A stretch of DNA of 64,000 bases from Megascapheus bottae (GCA_024803745.1 JANJXV010000016.1:40529001-40593000); one strand, 5' to 3'; counted from the first letter of the stretch, positions 47,696-61,550 are shown. The notes: generated by a model from the sequence alone, not told the origin. A program made the numbers and translations.

Positions 47696-48489
47696 AAGAT
47701 AAAGTGACCCTTTATCCAATCTTTGTCTTTAATTGCTCGCATGTTATAGAAATGCAAATATGAAGTTAAAAAGCCTATTAAACCTGAAGCGCCATCCCTT
47801 CGTATCTGAAACTCTTTATGATAGGTAGAGAATGGGCCTTGAGCTGCTACATGTCACACATTGCCAGTGCTTGGAGATTTGAGTGACAGTCCTGGCTCTA
47901 TCGAATCCGATCAGGACGTTGAGGGCTGATGGGTAGGCACAGTCCTTTCTTTGTGCTGGCAGCTACTGTTATCAAAGTGAAAGGCATCCTTCCCACACAC
48001 TCAACCCAACCTTCCTCTGTGAAGTGATAGCAAAGCTCTTCATTTCTGCTGACAGTTTGCAGATAAATGAATGGCTTGTGTGGCCAATCCAGACATTGCT
48101 GAAAAAGCAACAGGGAGTCAAAAATGTAGAAAAGAAGTCTATGGGTCATAAAGAATGGGACAGTTCACATTTATACATACAGTAACACGTTGTCTCTCTC
48201 AGGATCCAATCAAGTAAAAAATCAGAAAGTATATAACCAGAATCCAAACTCACACTATTTGTAGTAAGGTTAACTTTAAATCGGGAACATATTCACCGGA
48301 AGAAGAGAGTTTTATGGCAAAAAAAACTTTAAGGAAATTGAAGGAAAAATTATTTAAAATTGTTTTCCTTACATATTATTGTCTCTTTTTTCCCCACTGA
48401 GAAAACTGAATTTCAGCCTCCAACATACTAAAATTTACATCAGGGCTATCATTTTTGGTGCTGTTATTGTTGATGAGAGTTGTTATTAT
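47696..48489. other. Unique sequence, nothing recognised
   Basis: An 83-codon minus-strand open frame (47898-48149) shows no recognised motif. Confidence 0.4.
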
Positions 48490-48655
48490 TATTGTTAGCA
48501 TGGGGACTGAATTTGTGGCATATTGCCTTTAATAAGCAAGTGCTCTACCTCTGAGCCATGTTCCAAATCTTTTCCCTTTTAGTTTAACTTTGAGTCTCCA
48601 TCTTTGCCTTAGCCCGTGATCTTCACACTCCAGTTCCTGAGAAGCTGTGATGAAA
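48490..48655 (-). mobile_element. B1-dID chimeric SINE
   Basis: The plus strand shows a reversed ID-like half ('gcatggggactgaatttgtg', 'caagtgctctacctctgagc') followed by a reversed 7SL-like half ('cccgtgatcttcacactcca', 'ttcctgagaagctg'). Confidence 0.65.
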
Positions 48656-48671
48656 CAACCACCCCATTAAA

Positions 48672-49665
48672 AGGGGACGGACTTAAGACTTAAAGAGAGT
48701 CTCCTCTGAAGAGGAAATAAGAATGGCCTATAGACACATGAAGAAATGCTCGACATTTCTGGCCATAAAAGAAATGCAAATCAAAACAACTCTAAGATTC
48801 CACCTGACTCCAGTTAGAATGGCCAGGATCAAGAAATCTAATAACAACAGATGCTGGAGGGGATGTGGCCAGGAGGGATCACTACTACACTGTTGGTGGG
48901 AGTGCAAACTTGTTCAACCACTATGGAAAGCAGTATGGTGATTTCTCCAAAGGCTAAACCTAGAGCTCCCCTGTGACCCAGCAATCTCACTACTTGGCAT
49001 TTATCCAGTCGTCCAGAAACATGGACATACTACAGCTACTAGCTCAACAATGTTCGTTGCAGTATTATTTACCACAGCTAAGATATGGAACCAGCCCATA
49101 TGCACCTCACTAGATGAATGGATCATGAAGATGTGGTACTTATACACAATAGAATTCTGTGCTGCCATTAGAAAGAATGACATTGTAAGTCAGACCCAAA
49201 GAAACATAGGTTTCATGATTTCCCTCATTTTTAATAATTAGTACACGTCTAGGATTATCTCCTAGCAGAGGATCACAGTAGCTCAAAAGCTATGTACACA
49301 TGGGCATATAGGATGAGCCTAAGTGAAACAAACTCTAGGATATGGAAACAAGAGGTGGATCTTTGTGATTATTGTTCTTAATGTACTATGTGAAGTTATT
49401 TCTTTTCTCTGTGGTTTATCTCATGTTGTTGCTGTATCTGACTTTGTTACCTGATATATTATACATACATTTATTTGTTTATTTGCAATAGGGAAGGGAT
49501 GGGGGAAAACAATATGATTGGGAGGGTGTGGTGTGAAGAAAAGTGGGAGAAAAACATGCGAAGGGTTATCAATGTTCAAGAAGTAATGTACCCATTACCT
49601 GATGAATCTAATTGTAATCCCTCTACTCGTTATCCTGGCAATAAAATACAATTAAAATAGAATGT
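48672..49665 (+). mobile_element. L1: C-terminal ORF2 plus 3' UTR (5'-truncated)
   Basis: Two open stretches, 48723-48941 and 49050-49241, lie in different frames and together cover the end of ORF2. The first has CWRGCG and [19 protein letters not shown] motifs. The second has WNQP and YLYTIEFCAAI-type motifs. Reverse transcriptase and endonuclease domains are absent and the frame is broken, so the copy is dead. The 3' UTR runs through a G/A-rich part to 'cattacctgatgaatc' and 'caataaaatacaatt'. It is the anchor that identifies the short 3' ends elsewhere in the window as L1. Confidence 0.9.
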
Positions 49666-50898
49666 TCTACCACACACAGTTTAAAAAAATTAAACATAGT
49701 GTCCTTTGTACTATTTTCCTTAGCCTGTCTGTCCTTAATCTATGACCTGATCCTGATACTAGCATGACCATCATGTCTGACTCAGTGCTTTAGAATCAAT
49801 TTGGCTTTTGTGATTTTATTCTGCTGGTAATGCTTCCAGTCCATGTAAGTAAAGTAACATTTCAGGTTTAAAGCTTTCCTGTAATACTCAGACTTTTTCT
49901 TTTCTTCTCACAACTTAATAATTTTAATTATTGCCAGTGATTATTCTTATAACCTCATCTCTTCATTTTTGGTCATGAACTCAGGGCTCTCTATATACAC
50001 CAAATTCTTCTCATCATCAAACATCATCTGGTAAAGTACCAAGAGTTTTGCCTGCAGAAGGTGGTCTCCTGGCATCAAGGGTGCTCTTTATCTACTTCCC
50101 TTTTCTGGTACCTCCCCATATCCAGCAAGCTTAGCTGCTTTCCTCTCCTCTTTGCTTTCGTAACATCAAATGAGGCATGAATTATTGGTGTCTCCAAACT
50201 CTACCATACTTTGTCATCATGCATTTAACTAGAACGAGCCTATGTGGGAGCCTGGTATTTCTGTTCGTCTTTCCAGTCTTTGGGGTAATGAGCCTTCCCC
50301 TTCTGCTACACGGGTGAGAGAGAAGGATGATTGCAAAACCTTCCCATGTCCTCTCTTGTTTATGAGAAGGAACATCTACTCCACGTCAGGCAGAAACCTT
50401 CCATGGGTTCCATCTCAACCCATTCCACCCCTGCCTTATTCCTGCTAGGAGATCTGGAAAGAGGTACCCTGCCGGGCCAAGGGCTAAATCTTATTCTGAG
50501 ATCCTTCCGAAGGGCATTTGTTGGCCTTTCCCCCTGGCCTCATTATGTATATCAGAGACAGACACTGTCAACATGAAACAAGGTGAAGAGAGCCCAAAGG
50601 TCTATTTGACCAAAAAAAAAACCTATCAATATTCTGCGTTGTTTTCACAAATCCCAACCTCATTAGCCTTTCTTGTGCCCTCACCTGCCCATTAGTTCAT
50701 TTAAGCCATCATTAAAGTTTAAAAAGGATAATGAATTTTCTATCAAATTAACTGGGATGGGGTTTTCCAATTATCAGTTGCTGTGTGCTGCAGAAGAGCA
50801 CTGCAGAAATAAGAAAGTTAACAGCTCTGGAGATGCAGTGAGATAAGGAGCTTCCTAAAGGACACTATTGTAATGAGTAACATTACATAGAAAGCATA
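49666..50898. other. Unique sequence, nothing recognised
   Basis: Open frames 50242-50448 and 50331-50576 overlap and have no recognised motif. Confidence 0.4.
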
Positions 50899-50911
50899 TG
50901 TGTGTGTGTGT

Positions 50912-50942
<31 letters not shown>

Positions 50943-50974
50943 GTGTGCACAGACACACACATGCATACACACAT
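50899..50974 (+). repeat. (TG)n followed by (CA)-rich inverted partner
   Basis: A TG tract (50899-50947) is followed within a few bases by 'gcacagacacacacatgcat' and 'acacacat'. The two arms are partly complementary, so the unit could fold as a hairpin as well as form Z-DNA. Confidence 0.93.
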
Positions 50975-50989
50975 ATGTCAGCATATACT

Positions 50990-51245
50990 TCTTGAAAACT
51001 GTTGATCAATAGTGCGTAGGAAAGGGTGAAATGGACTCATTCTAGAATGATTAAAATAGATGATTTGCAACTCTGAAAACAGAACAATGAAATCTGTTGG
51101 AATATTTTGAGGAAGTGGAGAGGAGGGATGAGAGAGTGAGAGAAGGGTGTTGAGATTGATGGGAATACATTGTAAGCATGTAAACAGGTAATCATGAAAT
51201 CTCTCCTGCAGAACTAATATAATGGTGTAGTTGATAAGGTAATAT
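50990..51245 (+). mobile_element. Probable older L1 3' end
   Basis: 'gagattgatgggaatacatt', 'gtaagcatgtaaacaggtaa' and a 'cagaactaatataatgg' part follow the order of 3' termini seen in older rodent L1 families (acattgtatgcatgta, aatcatgaaa, acaactaatata). No A tail is preserved. Confidence 0.45.
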
Positions 51246-52499
51246 ATGAATATAATATAAACTATTACCAAAAGAACATAGGAGAGACAGAGTATAGAAT
51301 TTGTGAAGGCAGCCGAGGGGTACTTTTTTCATAATCACTTAAGGCTTTGAATTCTTTTCAAAAAAGTAGTGAGTGAAAAGACCTTTTTGCATTATCTCCT
51401 TGGAACAATACACATTGCCTAGCCTACTGCCTGGTAACTCTCCTAACCAGAGGTCGGAGGCTTCTTCATGAGGGAGGCCACGGGAAGGGGTGAGTGGTGC
51501 CATGGGAGGTGGAAGGTTTCCATTCCCCATAACATCCAGGGAGAAATTCACCTGGAGAACAACACCCTGTCCTTTTGCCTCATGCAGTGATTGCTTATTT
51601 AGTGTTAAATCATGTAAGGTAGTTCAATAATACATCGACGTTGGTGAGAACTAAAAAGAATTGCTTGTTAAACGAACGGGCTGATTTCTGGGGAAAAAAT
51701 GATAGCGATTTCCTTAAATTAGATTTTCTATTTGCTGAGCAGAACTTTAATTATGTATTTTTAGTCAATAGTCAGCATTCTTTCTTGCAGCCCAGTATAA
51801 AGATACCAGAACACTTATCTCATGGCACTGACATTTTGAGTAGTTTAGTTTTATGCACATAGATTGCAGGCTAGATTTAAATGGAAGGCCATTTTCAGTA
51901 GAAAACACAGGCCTTGGTAGTTCATCTTGGTTCACAGCGAGTTTGGTCATGAATGGAAATGCCCCGCGGGCCTGAAGTATCTGAGGCCAGCTTGTACATG
52001 TGACTGGGATACACAGAAAGAATGTGCAACCACTCATCCAAGTTTATTTCTACTTTATAATGGCGACGATGTAATGTGATGATATTTTTATTTCAGTTTT
52101 ATTCACTTTGCTTCTCTGAATTATGGGGGATCAAAGGAACACAAGGGCTACTTTCAAAAGTAACCTCAGGTTCATGACCTGAATAGTTTGATTGCAGTTC
52201 TGCAACTGAATTACCTGCAGAATGATGGAATTTCTAGGCAGATGGAAGGCTGCTTCTGCCCACAGAGGAATGACGGGGAAGGCAGATTCCAGGGAACGTT
52301 GTTAGATATGTGTGTGGGGGTGGGTGGACTTAATACTAACAACAAGTTTACAATGTTATTATTTATTCAACAACTGGCAGATGACTAGTTAGGAGTCGAA
52401 CTTTTATTGAGATGAAGATTCTAACACTGTGATCAAAACTCCCTAGCAGTTTTCCCAGGTGAGACTCAGAGTGACAGATACACCAAGGATATGAAAGTG
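51246..52499. other. Unique sequence, nothing recognised
   Basis: Open frames at 51339-51551, 51641-51862 and 51765-52037 lack recognised motifs. Confidence 0.4.
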
Positions 52500-52935
52500 T
52501 TGACTGTCAAGAAAAACGTGATAAATATACACAATGGAATTTTACACATCCACTAGGAAAAAATGATTTTGTCCCACTTGTAAAGAGACAGAAAAACGTG
52601 GGGAAAACTATGGTAAGTCGGCTTCAGAGAGACATAGGATGTGTGCTTTCTTGTATGTAGAAGCTACGTCTAGATGATAAGTTTATAAGTAAATATACTG
52701 GGTAGTATAACTGAAATAAGGTAGCTTCAAAAGAGAGCTCAAAGTAGTTCCTTATAAAGGCAAAGCTAAAAGTTCAGCAAAATCAAACACCAAGAAGGGG
52801 TGGGGTCACAGGCAGGTGACCCAGACAATGTTAAAAAGGGTGACATTGATCAAGAGATGTTGTATTCATTAACTGCTTTGTTGAACAGCAGCTCCTTTGC
52901 ATAACTACAGATAATAATAGTAACCAAAAATAGTT
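52500..52935 (+). mobile_element. L1: ORF2 end, 3' UTR and tail
   Basis: 'aaatatacacaatggaattt' followed by 'ggaaaaaatgattttgtccc' is the ORF2 C-terminal stretch. Downstream come 'tagttccttataaaggcaaa', 'gttgtattcattaactgctt' and 'cataactacagataataata'. The reading frame is broken. It belongs to the same group as the copies at 30860, 32140 and 47482. Confidence 0.8.
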
Positions 52936-54247
52936 CACAAACTGCCTACATTGTTCTACAGATAATATATGCTCTCATATTAAATATCATCCATGACTAA
53001 CTTTATAGGCTTAGTAGAATGATCCTCAATGTCTCTTCCAGATGAATGCCATTAAGAAAAATGGTATAGACCACATTATTATAGTATTTACTAGGCAAAA
53101 ATAAAGTGTTGGCTGTAAATGGATTGGAGAAAACCAAACACCAGGTGACGTCCAGGCACATAAATCAGGTGAGACGCCTGAAATGAGTGGCGTGTGTGCA
53201 ACACCAGGGCCCGGGATTCCACACAGACTCGACAGACAGTGTGAGAATGCCTAGTAGTTCAGGAACAGAAATGAATGTCCAATGTGAGGCCTACCACGCC
53301 GGCAAGGGAAGCTGCAATTGCAGGAAGGGCTTGCGACAGTGCCCACGTCCCTTTCTGGGGAGCATAAGGCCCTCAACAGTAGGGACCCATCCAGCCAAAT
53401 CAGCAGCAAGCAATACTTGAACGCCACCTGCGTGCTGACCTAGTTCTTCACGGGTCAGGAACATGGTGAGGCTTGCTGGTCTCTCCTCCCATAGAGTCTA
53501 CATTTCCCTCATCGTCTGCCTTCTGGCTTCTCCATGGATGGATGACGGAGTCTCTGTTTCCATTCCTGCCCCAGTGTGTGAAGGTACATTGCCCACCACT
53601 GCCTTCCTCCCCTGCTCTCTTTGTGTCAGACCTGTGGCTTTCTATTTATAAATCCGTGGCTGGCGCTTTTCTTGGCTGCAGATGGAGATTTAAATTCTGC
53701 TCCTTGGGCAGAACAGGATGGGATTGCATTGGGGGAAGGGAAGTTTCATATTTACAGTGCATTCTACAAGCAGATTCCCTCACCACCGACAGCCATCCCT
53801 AGCCAGCGTTCACTGTCGCCCAACGCTGGCTCTGCTTCTTTGCTGCAGCTCAGAGGTTTCCACTGCAAATTAGTCACTTCATGGCTCTTTGCTAAGGCCC
53901 ACCATGGCTGAGATAGCTCTGACTGGAGGACGAGCATCTCATACAGCAGTTAGAAAGCATCTGAGTTGGTGTTTCTTCTGCTCCTCCTCTGTGCTCCCCT
54001 GGTCTCCACTCGAGACTAAACTATCTTTAATCCTCCTTTCGGTTCTTGGATTGGTACAATTTAATTTTCTTGCTATAATGATAAATGCTGTCTTAAGCTA
54101 TACTGTAAGTAGCCAGCTTGTCTTTTTTTTGTGTGTGCTTCTTGGTAAACAGACAAAATTTTTCTTCCCTTCTGTCTTAATGTCCTTTGATGTCACTGGT
54201 GTGTGAGCCTCAGACTCTCTTACATTCTCTGCCTTGAACTGCCTCAA

Positions 54248-54251
<4 letters not shown>
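52936..54251. other. Partly GC-richer unique sequence, unassigned
   Basis: Open frames of 60-110 codons overlap at 53187-54206 on the plus strand. Hydrophobic patches occur, but there is no recognised family, no clear exon pair and no poly(A) tail. Confidence 0.35.

Positions 54252-54293
<42 letters not shown>
54252..54293 (+). repeat. (TG)n microsatellite
   Basis: A pure TG tract of about 42 bp. A weak reversed ID-like stretch follows it (54295-54355), too diverged to annotate. Confidence 0.96.
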
Positions 54294-54297
<4 letters not shown>

Positions 54298-55155
54298 GAA
54301 ATTTGAATTAGGAGCCTCATCTTGCAACTGAGCCAAGAATCTCCCCCACTGTATTTTTCTTCAGTCATTTTTTCTTAGGGGTGTCTCATGCTTTCTTCTT
54401 TCCTGGAACTATCCTGGGACCTTGATAATTTTTTCTCCTCCTCTTGTGTAGATGGTATTATACAAATGCATCTGTGTGCTCTTCTTAAATTTTCTTCAAA
54501 TTTCTTTTTAATTTTTCAAAAACCAGTTTCTCTTTCAGAATATATACCTGCTGATATTTAAGTACAAGACTCACTTCCAATACTACATTGAACATATGGT
54601 ATTAATTCTATTTTACTTAAGAAGGTATGATTTTCTTCACTGAAGATAGATGCTTCTGCACAGATATATTCACATAAATCCAGTCTTTTTATCTTAAACT
54701 ACCCTGTACAAGTTATCAGCTTCTTTTGGAGAAACTGTATCCTTATTAAGATTGAGTCATCCAGAGCTTAGTCCAGTTAGAGGAGGCTAACCCTGGAGAA
54801 AAATGTATTTCCACCCATCATCCTTATATGAACCTATACTACACTCAAGATGTCTATATTCTGTCATTGGACCGATACTGGGAGGTTTTGGAGCTATTTA
54901 TGGCTCCAATTTTGGAGGTCTCTTCAGATGTTGGGGACATCCAAAGATGATTGACAACAGTTCAATTTGGAGACAGCCAGATGTTGAACAGAATTTCCCC
55001 CTCTCTTTCATTTTAATGAAATTTCCCTATAGCTGTGTCCACATGCCACATACACAAGAGGAAGAACACATGCTTTTCTGTTGGTAGTGTTTAGTCAACT
55101 TGCAACATAAACACATTCCAAAGGAGTTATACCTACAGACATTAAGCAATAAACT
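54294..55155. other. Unique sequence, nothing recognised
   Basis: A 94-codon plus-strand frame (54803-55087) has no motif I recognise. Confidence 0.4.
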
Positions 55156-55181
55156 GTTGTGTGGTGTTGTTGTTGTTGTTG
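55156..55181 (+). repeat. Short (TTG)n repeat
   Basis: About eight imperfect TTG/GTG units. Confidence 0.8.
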
Positions 55182-58100
55182 CTTAAAGTTCAGATGCACC
55201 TAAGTTTCCTAGGGCACTCTTAGAGCAGAGTATGCAAGTTCTGAAATCCTTGGCGTGGCCTCTGGCCTTAAATGTAACCAAAAATGAAAGGAAAAGGCAG
55301 CTTGCTGTCCTCAGAGACAGACAAGCCTTTGGCCAGCAAGACAAACACCTTCCTTCTGTTTCCGTTTTGCTCACTATAATAAATGTCATGTAAGTCCACA
55401 GCTTCCCGGATGGAGGCAAAACAGATGAGAGCTAGGCTCCAGAAAGATGAGGGAAGACTCCTTGCACATCTGCCATTGCCCATGAATCCTACAGAATGCT
55501 CCCTCCCGAGCCTGCGGGGTGAAATAAGACCCACTCCGAGATGTGGTGGAGCTCACTGAGGCCAACTGAAGTGTCCTTTGCTTGCATCTTTAGAACTGTA
55601 TTCTGTTTTCCCCAAGCTGCTAGATTCATTTCCCTGCGGGTATGGCACTGCTGTGGGTGACACAGGCAACCCTGGCTGGGGGGCTGGGGGCTCCTACAGT
55701 GATAAGCCAGGACTTAGATGTGGTCTCAAATTATTGTGCTGGATATTGTGGAATTCAGGGTAAAGGGGAATATTTATGAGCCACTGATATTTCATCTCCA
55801 GAATTGTAGACATTTCTCTAGATATATCCAGAACCCAGTATTGGTCCAGACTTCCTGTGAAGTCAAAAGGACCCTTCCTGCTCTCTCCCCAAGAATGTTT
55901 TGGTCCATCTGAAGAATGAGAAAATCTAAAAGCATGTACCCACTTGACCTAATATAATTAACTTCTGGACAACTTAATACACTAACAAACTAAGCAAATT
56001 ATACTATTATAAATCTACTCTTCTAGCCAAATCCTCAAAATATTATAGAGGCCAATTTCATCTGCTTTCAAAAGAGAATTATAATAGGAAGTTTTTTAAT
56101 GCAAAAATGTTCTTAATTTGTAGTTAGTCTTTGAATATTTTCAATTTCTTAAGATTGGTACATTGTAGTCACTGAACATTTTTATGAAAATTGAACAAGA
56201 ATATGTTAAATTTAATAGAATCCAAGCCAAACAAAAATTGAAACTGAATTTATTTATGCACACACTCTTATAATACAGCTATTCTATCACATGGGATACA
56301 GCTATTCTATCACATGAGATCATAAAATTTATTGATTTTATGAATTTTAGAAATTCTTACAGCAGAGAGTGAAAAATTATTTAGTTGATCAGGAAGAATA
56401 AAATCTTTAAGATATTCTAAAAGTCAACATGAGACTTTATGTGATATTTGTTTTTCTATCATTAGCAGATACTTCATGTTAACAATAGCATCCAAATTCT
56501 AATTGTTTGGAGAATGAGAACTGTCAAAGTCAACATTTAACGGGAGCATAGTAATAATTATTTGTCAATGATGGATAAATACTATCTCAGCAAATCTTGT
56601 ATTAATTATTTAATGTATATGCATTGTTTTATTTGTTTTATTCCTAAATCGACAAAAGATTAGAGTATTTAATTATTTCATAATAATTATTACTTATTGA
56701 AGATTAGATTCAAACTTAGTTAATTAATAATCAGTCTGCCTTAGCAAGTTATCCCATACTGTGGCCAAGACCATAAGTGACATTGAAGTGACAACATGAG
56801 CTTGGGAGTCAGGAAAAAAACAGCTTGTGCTAGACATTAATTTTTAAGTCTGAATGTAATTCTCACAAGTTGAAAAGAGTAGACTGTGATAAATAGAAAA
56901 TAAAACTGTTCAGAATTTCAAATGTACTCAGCACATTGCCACAGGGATTAGCAGGAAGTATAATTTGATAATCAAGGAGTTTCTAGTGACCAAGAAAAGA
57001 TTTCACCCATATCATTTTAGCAATGATCAGTCTCAGATTTTTCCTTGATACCTGGGTATATGCATTTCTGAAATTGTGTTGTAATATGGTGAGTGCCATA
57101 TTACATTATCTATGAACAAATTAAGTATAAGACCTTTATAATCTTGACTATTACATATTCATATATTAAACATACATATAATATATCTCAAATTATGATA
57201 AACATATTTAATATGTGTCGTATTTCTTACATTCATGTTGTGGTTTTAAAATAGTGCTAACCATGTAACTGACAGTGTGAAATAACCTACTGTGCCTGAT
57301 TGTTTATATCAGTGCAGTTAGTGTGTGAGAGAGAAGGAAAATCCAAAGAACAAAAGGATTTCACCTTCTCTCCATATGCCTTACCCTGGAGGAAGTAGGA
57401 GGGGAAAACTGATTCCTTGTTTGCTTTAGGCAGGGTCAAGTTCTCTGAACTGAACATCTGCCTGAGCTAAAAGGTAGACAGATTTCCTAAAATATGTCCT
57501 AGAAGTTATGAAAGAGGAAAAACACAGCACGCGACATTTTTTTTTTTTGGTATATCCTAAAGCTGTCTACAACCAAAGAGACTGATCATCCTTCAATAAT
57601 GTGAATTCACATGATTTCTAGGGGTGGGCAAGGCTAAAAAGATCTAATGATACAATAGAAACCTTGCTCTTACTCTAAATAATTTTATAGGTTGTAGAGA
57701 TCTTTTTTGTTAATTAGGAAGTCTACACATTTGTCCTATTTCTTTTATTATATGAATTAAAAACATTTTTATTAACTACAATGATGGTTGTGATACAGAT
57801 ATTTGTTTTAGATTCTATTGTTATAAAACAAAGAAGTAAAACTGAAAGGTTTATTAAAATCAGTCAGTAATAGAATGAAAGCAGTGCATGCTAAAGCAAT
57901 TGAAAAGCATCTTAAATATCAGTGGAAAGCATGTCTTGTCACTCACTTTAGTACTGTTCTCCTTGTTTTTGAACTACCACTGAGCCACTTTTATATTTTA
58001 AGGCATAATTTTCCTTGATTAATAGATGAAACGGGGGAATTGATATAGAAAAAAAACATGCAAAAGAGTGAGATGAGTAAAACATACTGGAGCAGAGGCC

Positions 58101-60474
58101 TTGCTCTCATCTATCTGAATCTACGCATAGGAAATCTATCAGGAACTCTTTAATGATTGCCCTAGTCTTGTGTGCTGACTCGACTGCTTTTCCACACCAG
58201 CCACTTAACTAACATCAATCAGTCATTTTTCCTCAGTCGAAAAAGAAGAATTCAACATTGTAATTTTCCAAATTTCAATTTCCATATAATAAAAACATCA
58301 GAGTAAATTATCACTACCATGCAGGCCAGAAGGCATTGACCATTATCCTTGAAGTAACAGAGCTTCAGGAAGTCATGCTGGAGAAGCCACGTTGCACTAG
58401 AAGGCATTGCTGGATGAGTGTTTATCAGAGAAAGGACGTAATCATAGATCACATCCACTGGACTTCACTCTGCACCGAAACATCTGTTAGCCTAATCCTA
58501 ACGAAGAAACCTTGCTGGGTTTTAAGCTTGGCATGACTTGCATACGGGATTCATTTAACCTTCATTCATTTTCTACCGGAAGGACTTTTAAAGGTTGTCC
58601 AGTTTGGGGAGACCAGGGTAGGTGCCGTTTTGTGTCCCTGACAATTTTATAGAAAGTCCTGGCTGATTTCCAAAGCTCCCCTGAGGTTGTGCAGGGAGAA
58701 AGTTTGCAATGAGCCAACAGATTCTACTTGCTTGGGAGCTTCGAGCTCATTTTGTTTGACCGCCCATAAGTCAAAGGAGAAGTTGAGTCTTTTGCTTTGC
58801 TCTTTTCTAAATTGTCATTATGCCCTTTGAGAGTCCTTTGAAGATCTAAACAGTCTCCTTATTTTCTTCAATATTCAGAAAAACAGGCCCTTAAACATGG
58901 AAATATAAGGAAAGAGTATAAAGTACTGCTAAATTACAAACGCAAGAGTCCTTTATTTCTCTCTTTCATCTCAAGGCCAATTCCCACAGTTAAAGTGTTG
59001 AATCATTCTTTTTTATGAAAGTTAATTTACTAATTAGTCCTAAAGCTTGCATTCATGCTGTTAACATATCCATCTTGTCACCTACCAAATCCAGTCCCTC
59101 TAAATTGTCAAAGATACTGCACTAATAGATGAAATATCATTCTACTGAAAAGATAAATTTTTAGATTTATTCTATTCCTTGGTGGCAACTTTGTAAAAAG
59201 CAATTTAGATCACTACTTATGCCACAAATTTACTTTCTAAGGAGCATGTCTGGCGATGCTTGCAAAGCAATAAACATGGAAAGATCCTTTCCCATAGATT
59301 AGATTGCATTGCATTTGAATTTATATAGCTAATTTCTCATTTTTAAATAGAATTGGACTAGCTTATATTTAAGTTTACTACTAGAATTAAAATGCTGTGG
59401 CCACATGATTCTGCAGTTCTATCAAACAAAGGATCTTAAAGAGGATCAAAATTCAGAGTTGTGAAAAAGGAAAATCATATTCTCATTTGCCTAGCAAATA
59501 TTTCCTCTAGTTTTATGGTTCCTGTCTGGTCTCTCTGAGCAGTCAGTGCCATCTTTCTAAATACTTTATTTTTTTCTTCAAAGCTAAGGCATGTGTAAGG
59601 AAAACTTGAACACAGCAAACTCTTCAAGACACTGAATGATTGATTATCAAAGGCGGTTGTATCTTATCTCCTCACCCCTTATGGGCTGAACTTGATGGTT
59701 GAATTTATCTGACTCTGCAAATGAATTAGCCTCTGTTGGTCAAACTGATCATTATTTATATGAAAGACCTGCACTGATTTTCATTTACTGACCAATAGTA
59801 ATGGTTCATGTCATGTTGATGTTACACTAGGACAAAAACGACAGACATAAAAACAATTGGGTTCTCATGATGTTTAGCATTTTATTTGTGAAGAGTTTTG
59901 AAAATTATGACAGTGTCTTATGAATAAAGTTTTATTAAGACACAACTTTAGCATGATCGGAGGCGGTATTTGCAAAGCAGTGTGAAGCTGAGCATCTCGG
60001 GGTGACCACATGAATACAGAGGCAAAACTATTTACTGCTTTTTCTTTTATAAAGTTTTGTTGGCCCTAGAACTAGAATAAAAACTTTTGGTTTTGAAGCA
60101 TCTTCAGTTTTCATTTCTCAAAATTAAGAAACCAGGATATCATGCTTTGATAAACTTACGAATCCTGTTCTATCTTCAGTAATGCCTCTGTGTGGACTAG
60201 GCTTTTATCTGAATGAATTTCATGGATGAGGACTGTTTTCTCTGACAGTAAACACAGTGAAATATTGTGTTTGACAGAAATTAGCTTATGATATCATATG
60301 TGTGCATATGATAATTTGGCCAGATTCATTCCTTACATCCAAGAAACAGACAAAGGTTGTACCTGAGGCACTGTTGAAAATGGAATGAGATTTTTGATGT
60401 TGACCCAGTTTCAACAGATATTTCAGGTAATATTCCTCTCACCACACACATTTCCTGCCCCATAGGTTATTTCC
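55182..60474. other. Long stretch without recognised genes
   Basis: 55182-55900 is somewhat GC-richer, with overlapping short open frames on both strands and no recognised domain. The rest is AT-rich. A 23-bp tandem duplication lies at 56273-56318 and a short T run at 57539-57548. Confidence 0.45.
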
Positions 60475-60855
60475 TTCACAGTGCAGAAGATTTTCATATA
60501 TAGTTTAACTGTATGCTTTTGCTTAATCCATTTTGTGGTTTGGGTGATAAATATAAGATTTCATTTTTAAGATCAGTGTCAAAAAGCTTTTCTCTTTTTT
60601 TGTTTTCCTCTGGGAGTATAACAAGTTCAGTTCTTTACAAGAAAATCTTTCATCTATTTTGAGTTGATTTTTGTGGGTAGGATAAAAGATGGACATAATT
60701 GCATCTTGTATGCAGATATATAATTTTTCATGGCTCCCAGTTTAAGAAGACTAAATTTCTTTATTTTGTATTCCTGGCATTCTGGTAGAAAATCATTTTG
60801 AAATATTTGCATTGGTTTATTTACAGAGATCTGTTTTGCATAATAAAGAATCAAG
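60475..60855 (-). mobile_element. Old L1 ORF2 fragment
   Basis: The plus strand reads 'gtgcagaagattttcatata', 'cagtgtcaaaaagcttttct', 'cctctgggagtataacaagt', 'ttttgagttgatttttgtgg' and 'atttgcattggtttatttac', the order of a reversed mammalian L1 ORF2 segment. It is strongly diverged, with frames destroyed, and belongs to an older L1 layer than 48672-49665. Confidence 0.75.
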
Positions 60856-61550
60856 TGCTGGGGTTTTGTTACTGATCTGCAGTGGATTTACATTTCTCTT
60901 CAGATTGTGCACAACTTTTTGGATGCCTTCACTGTTGTAACGTCAGGTCCTGGAGCTGGATTGGAGGAGCTTCCTTGTTCAGGCCTCGCACTACCCTAAG
61001 CCAACCATAAGGAAACTGGTTCCCATGGGGTTTTATTTAAGACTTCCTTGTTACTTGAAGCAACACAAGTCAAATTTTGGGCAAATAGTTTAAAATTCAG
61101 ACAGTGTGCTTACAAAGAGTGTTAGGAGAAAGCTTTCTCAAGAAGGAGACACAAGATACAAATGCATGTTTTTCCTCTGTTGGAAGCAAAACCCATTCAC
61201 TTATTCAAGAAGCAAAACCTATCAGGAATCTGGTCCAACATTCTGGGTAGAAGATGAACACAGTCCATCTCCAAATCATGAAAGAAAAAGCCAGTAGCTA
61301 GAGAAGAGCCATGATGAGTGCCTCAGAAGCCAAATTGATATTTAATTTCAAGTGATCCAAAGGCCAAATGTCAGAAAAGTAAAGAACTTTCAACATTGGT
61401 GGCACTGAAGGGAGCTTTGAAAATCTGCTGCCCAGCTCAGGCTGAAGAAGATTCTTTGTTTGGTCTCTGCCTTCCAGCACTTTCTGGATCACCCCTTTCC
61501 TTCTGAGTTTATCTGCACTTAGATTCTGACACCACCGTCATCAAAATGAA
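60856..61550. other. Unique sequence, nothing recognised
   Basis: Opposed short open frames 61106-61297 and 61298-61492 have no recognised motif. Confidence 0.4.

Noticed and set aside
48723..49241. Conserved-looking protein fragments
   Set aside because: Not a host gene: motifs and order are those of the C-terminal part of L1 ORF2, with a broken frame.
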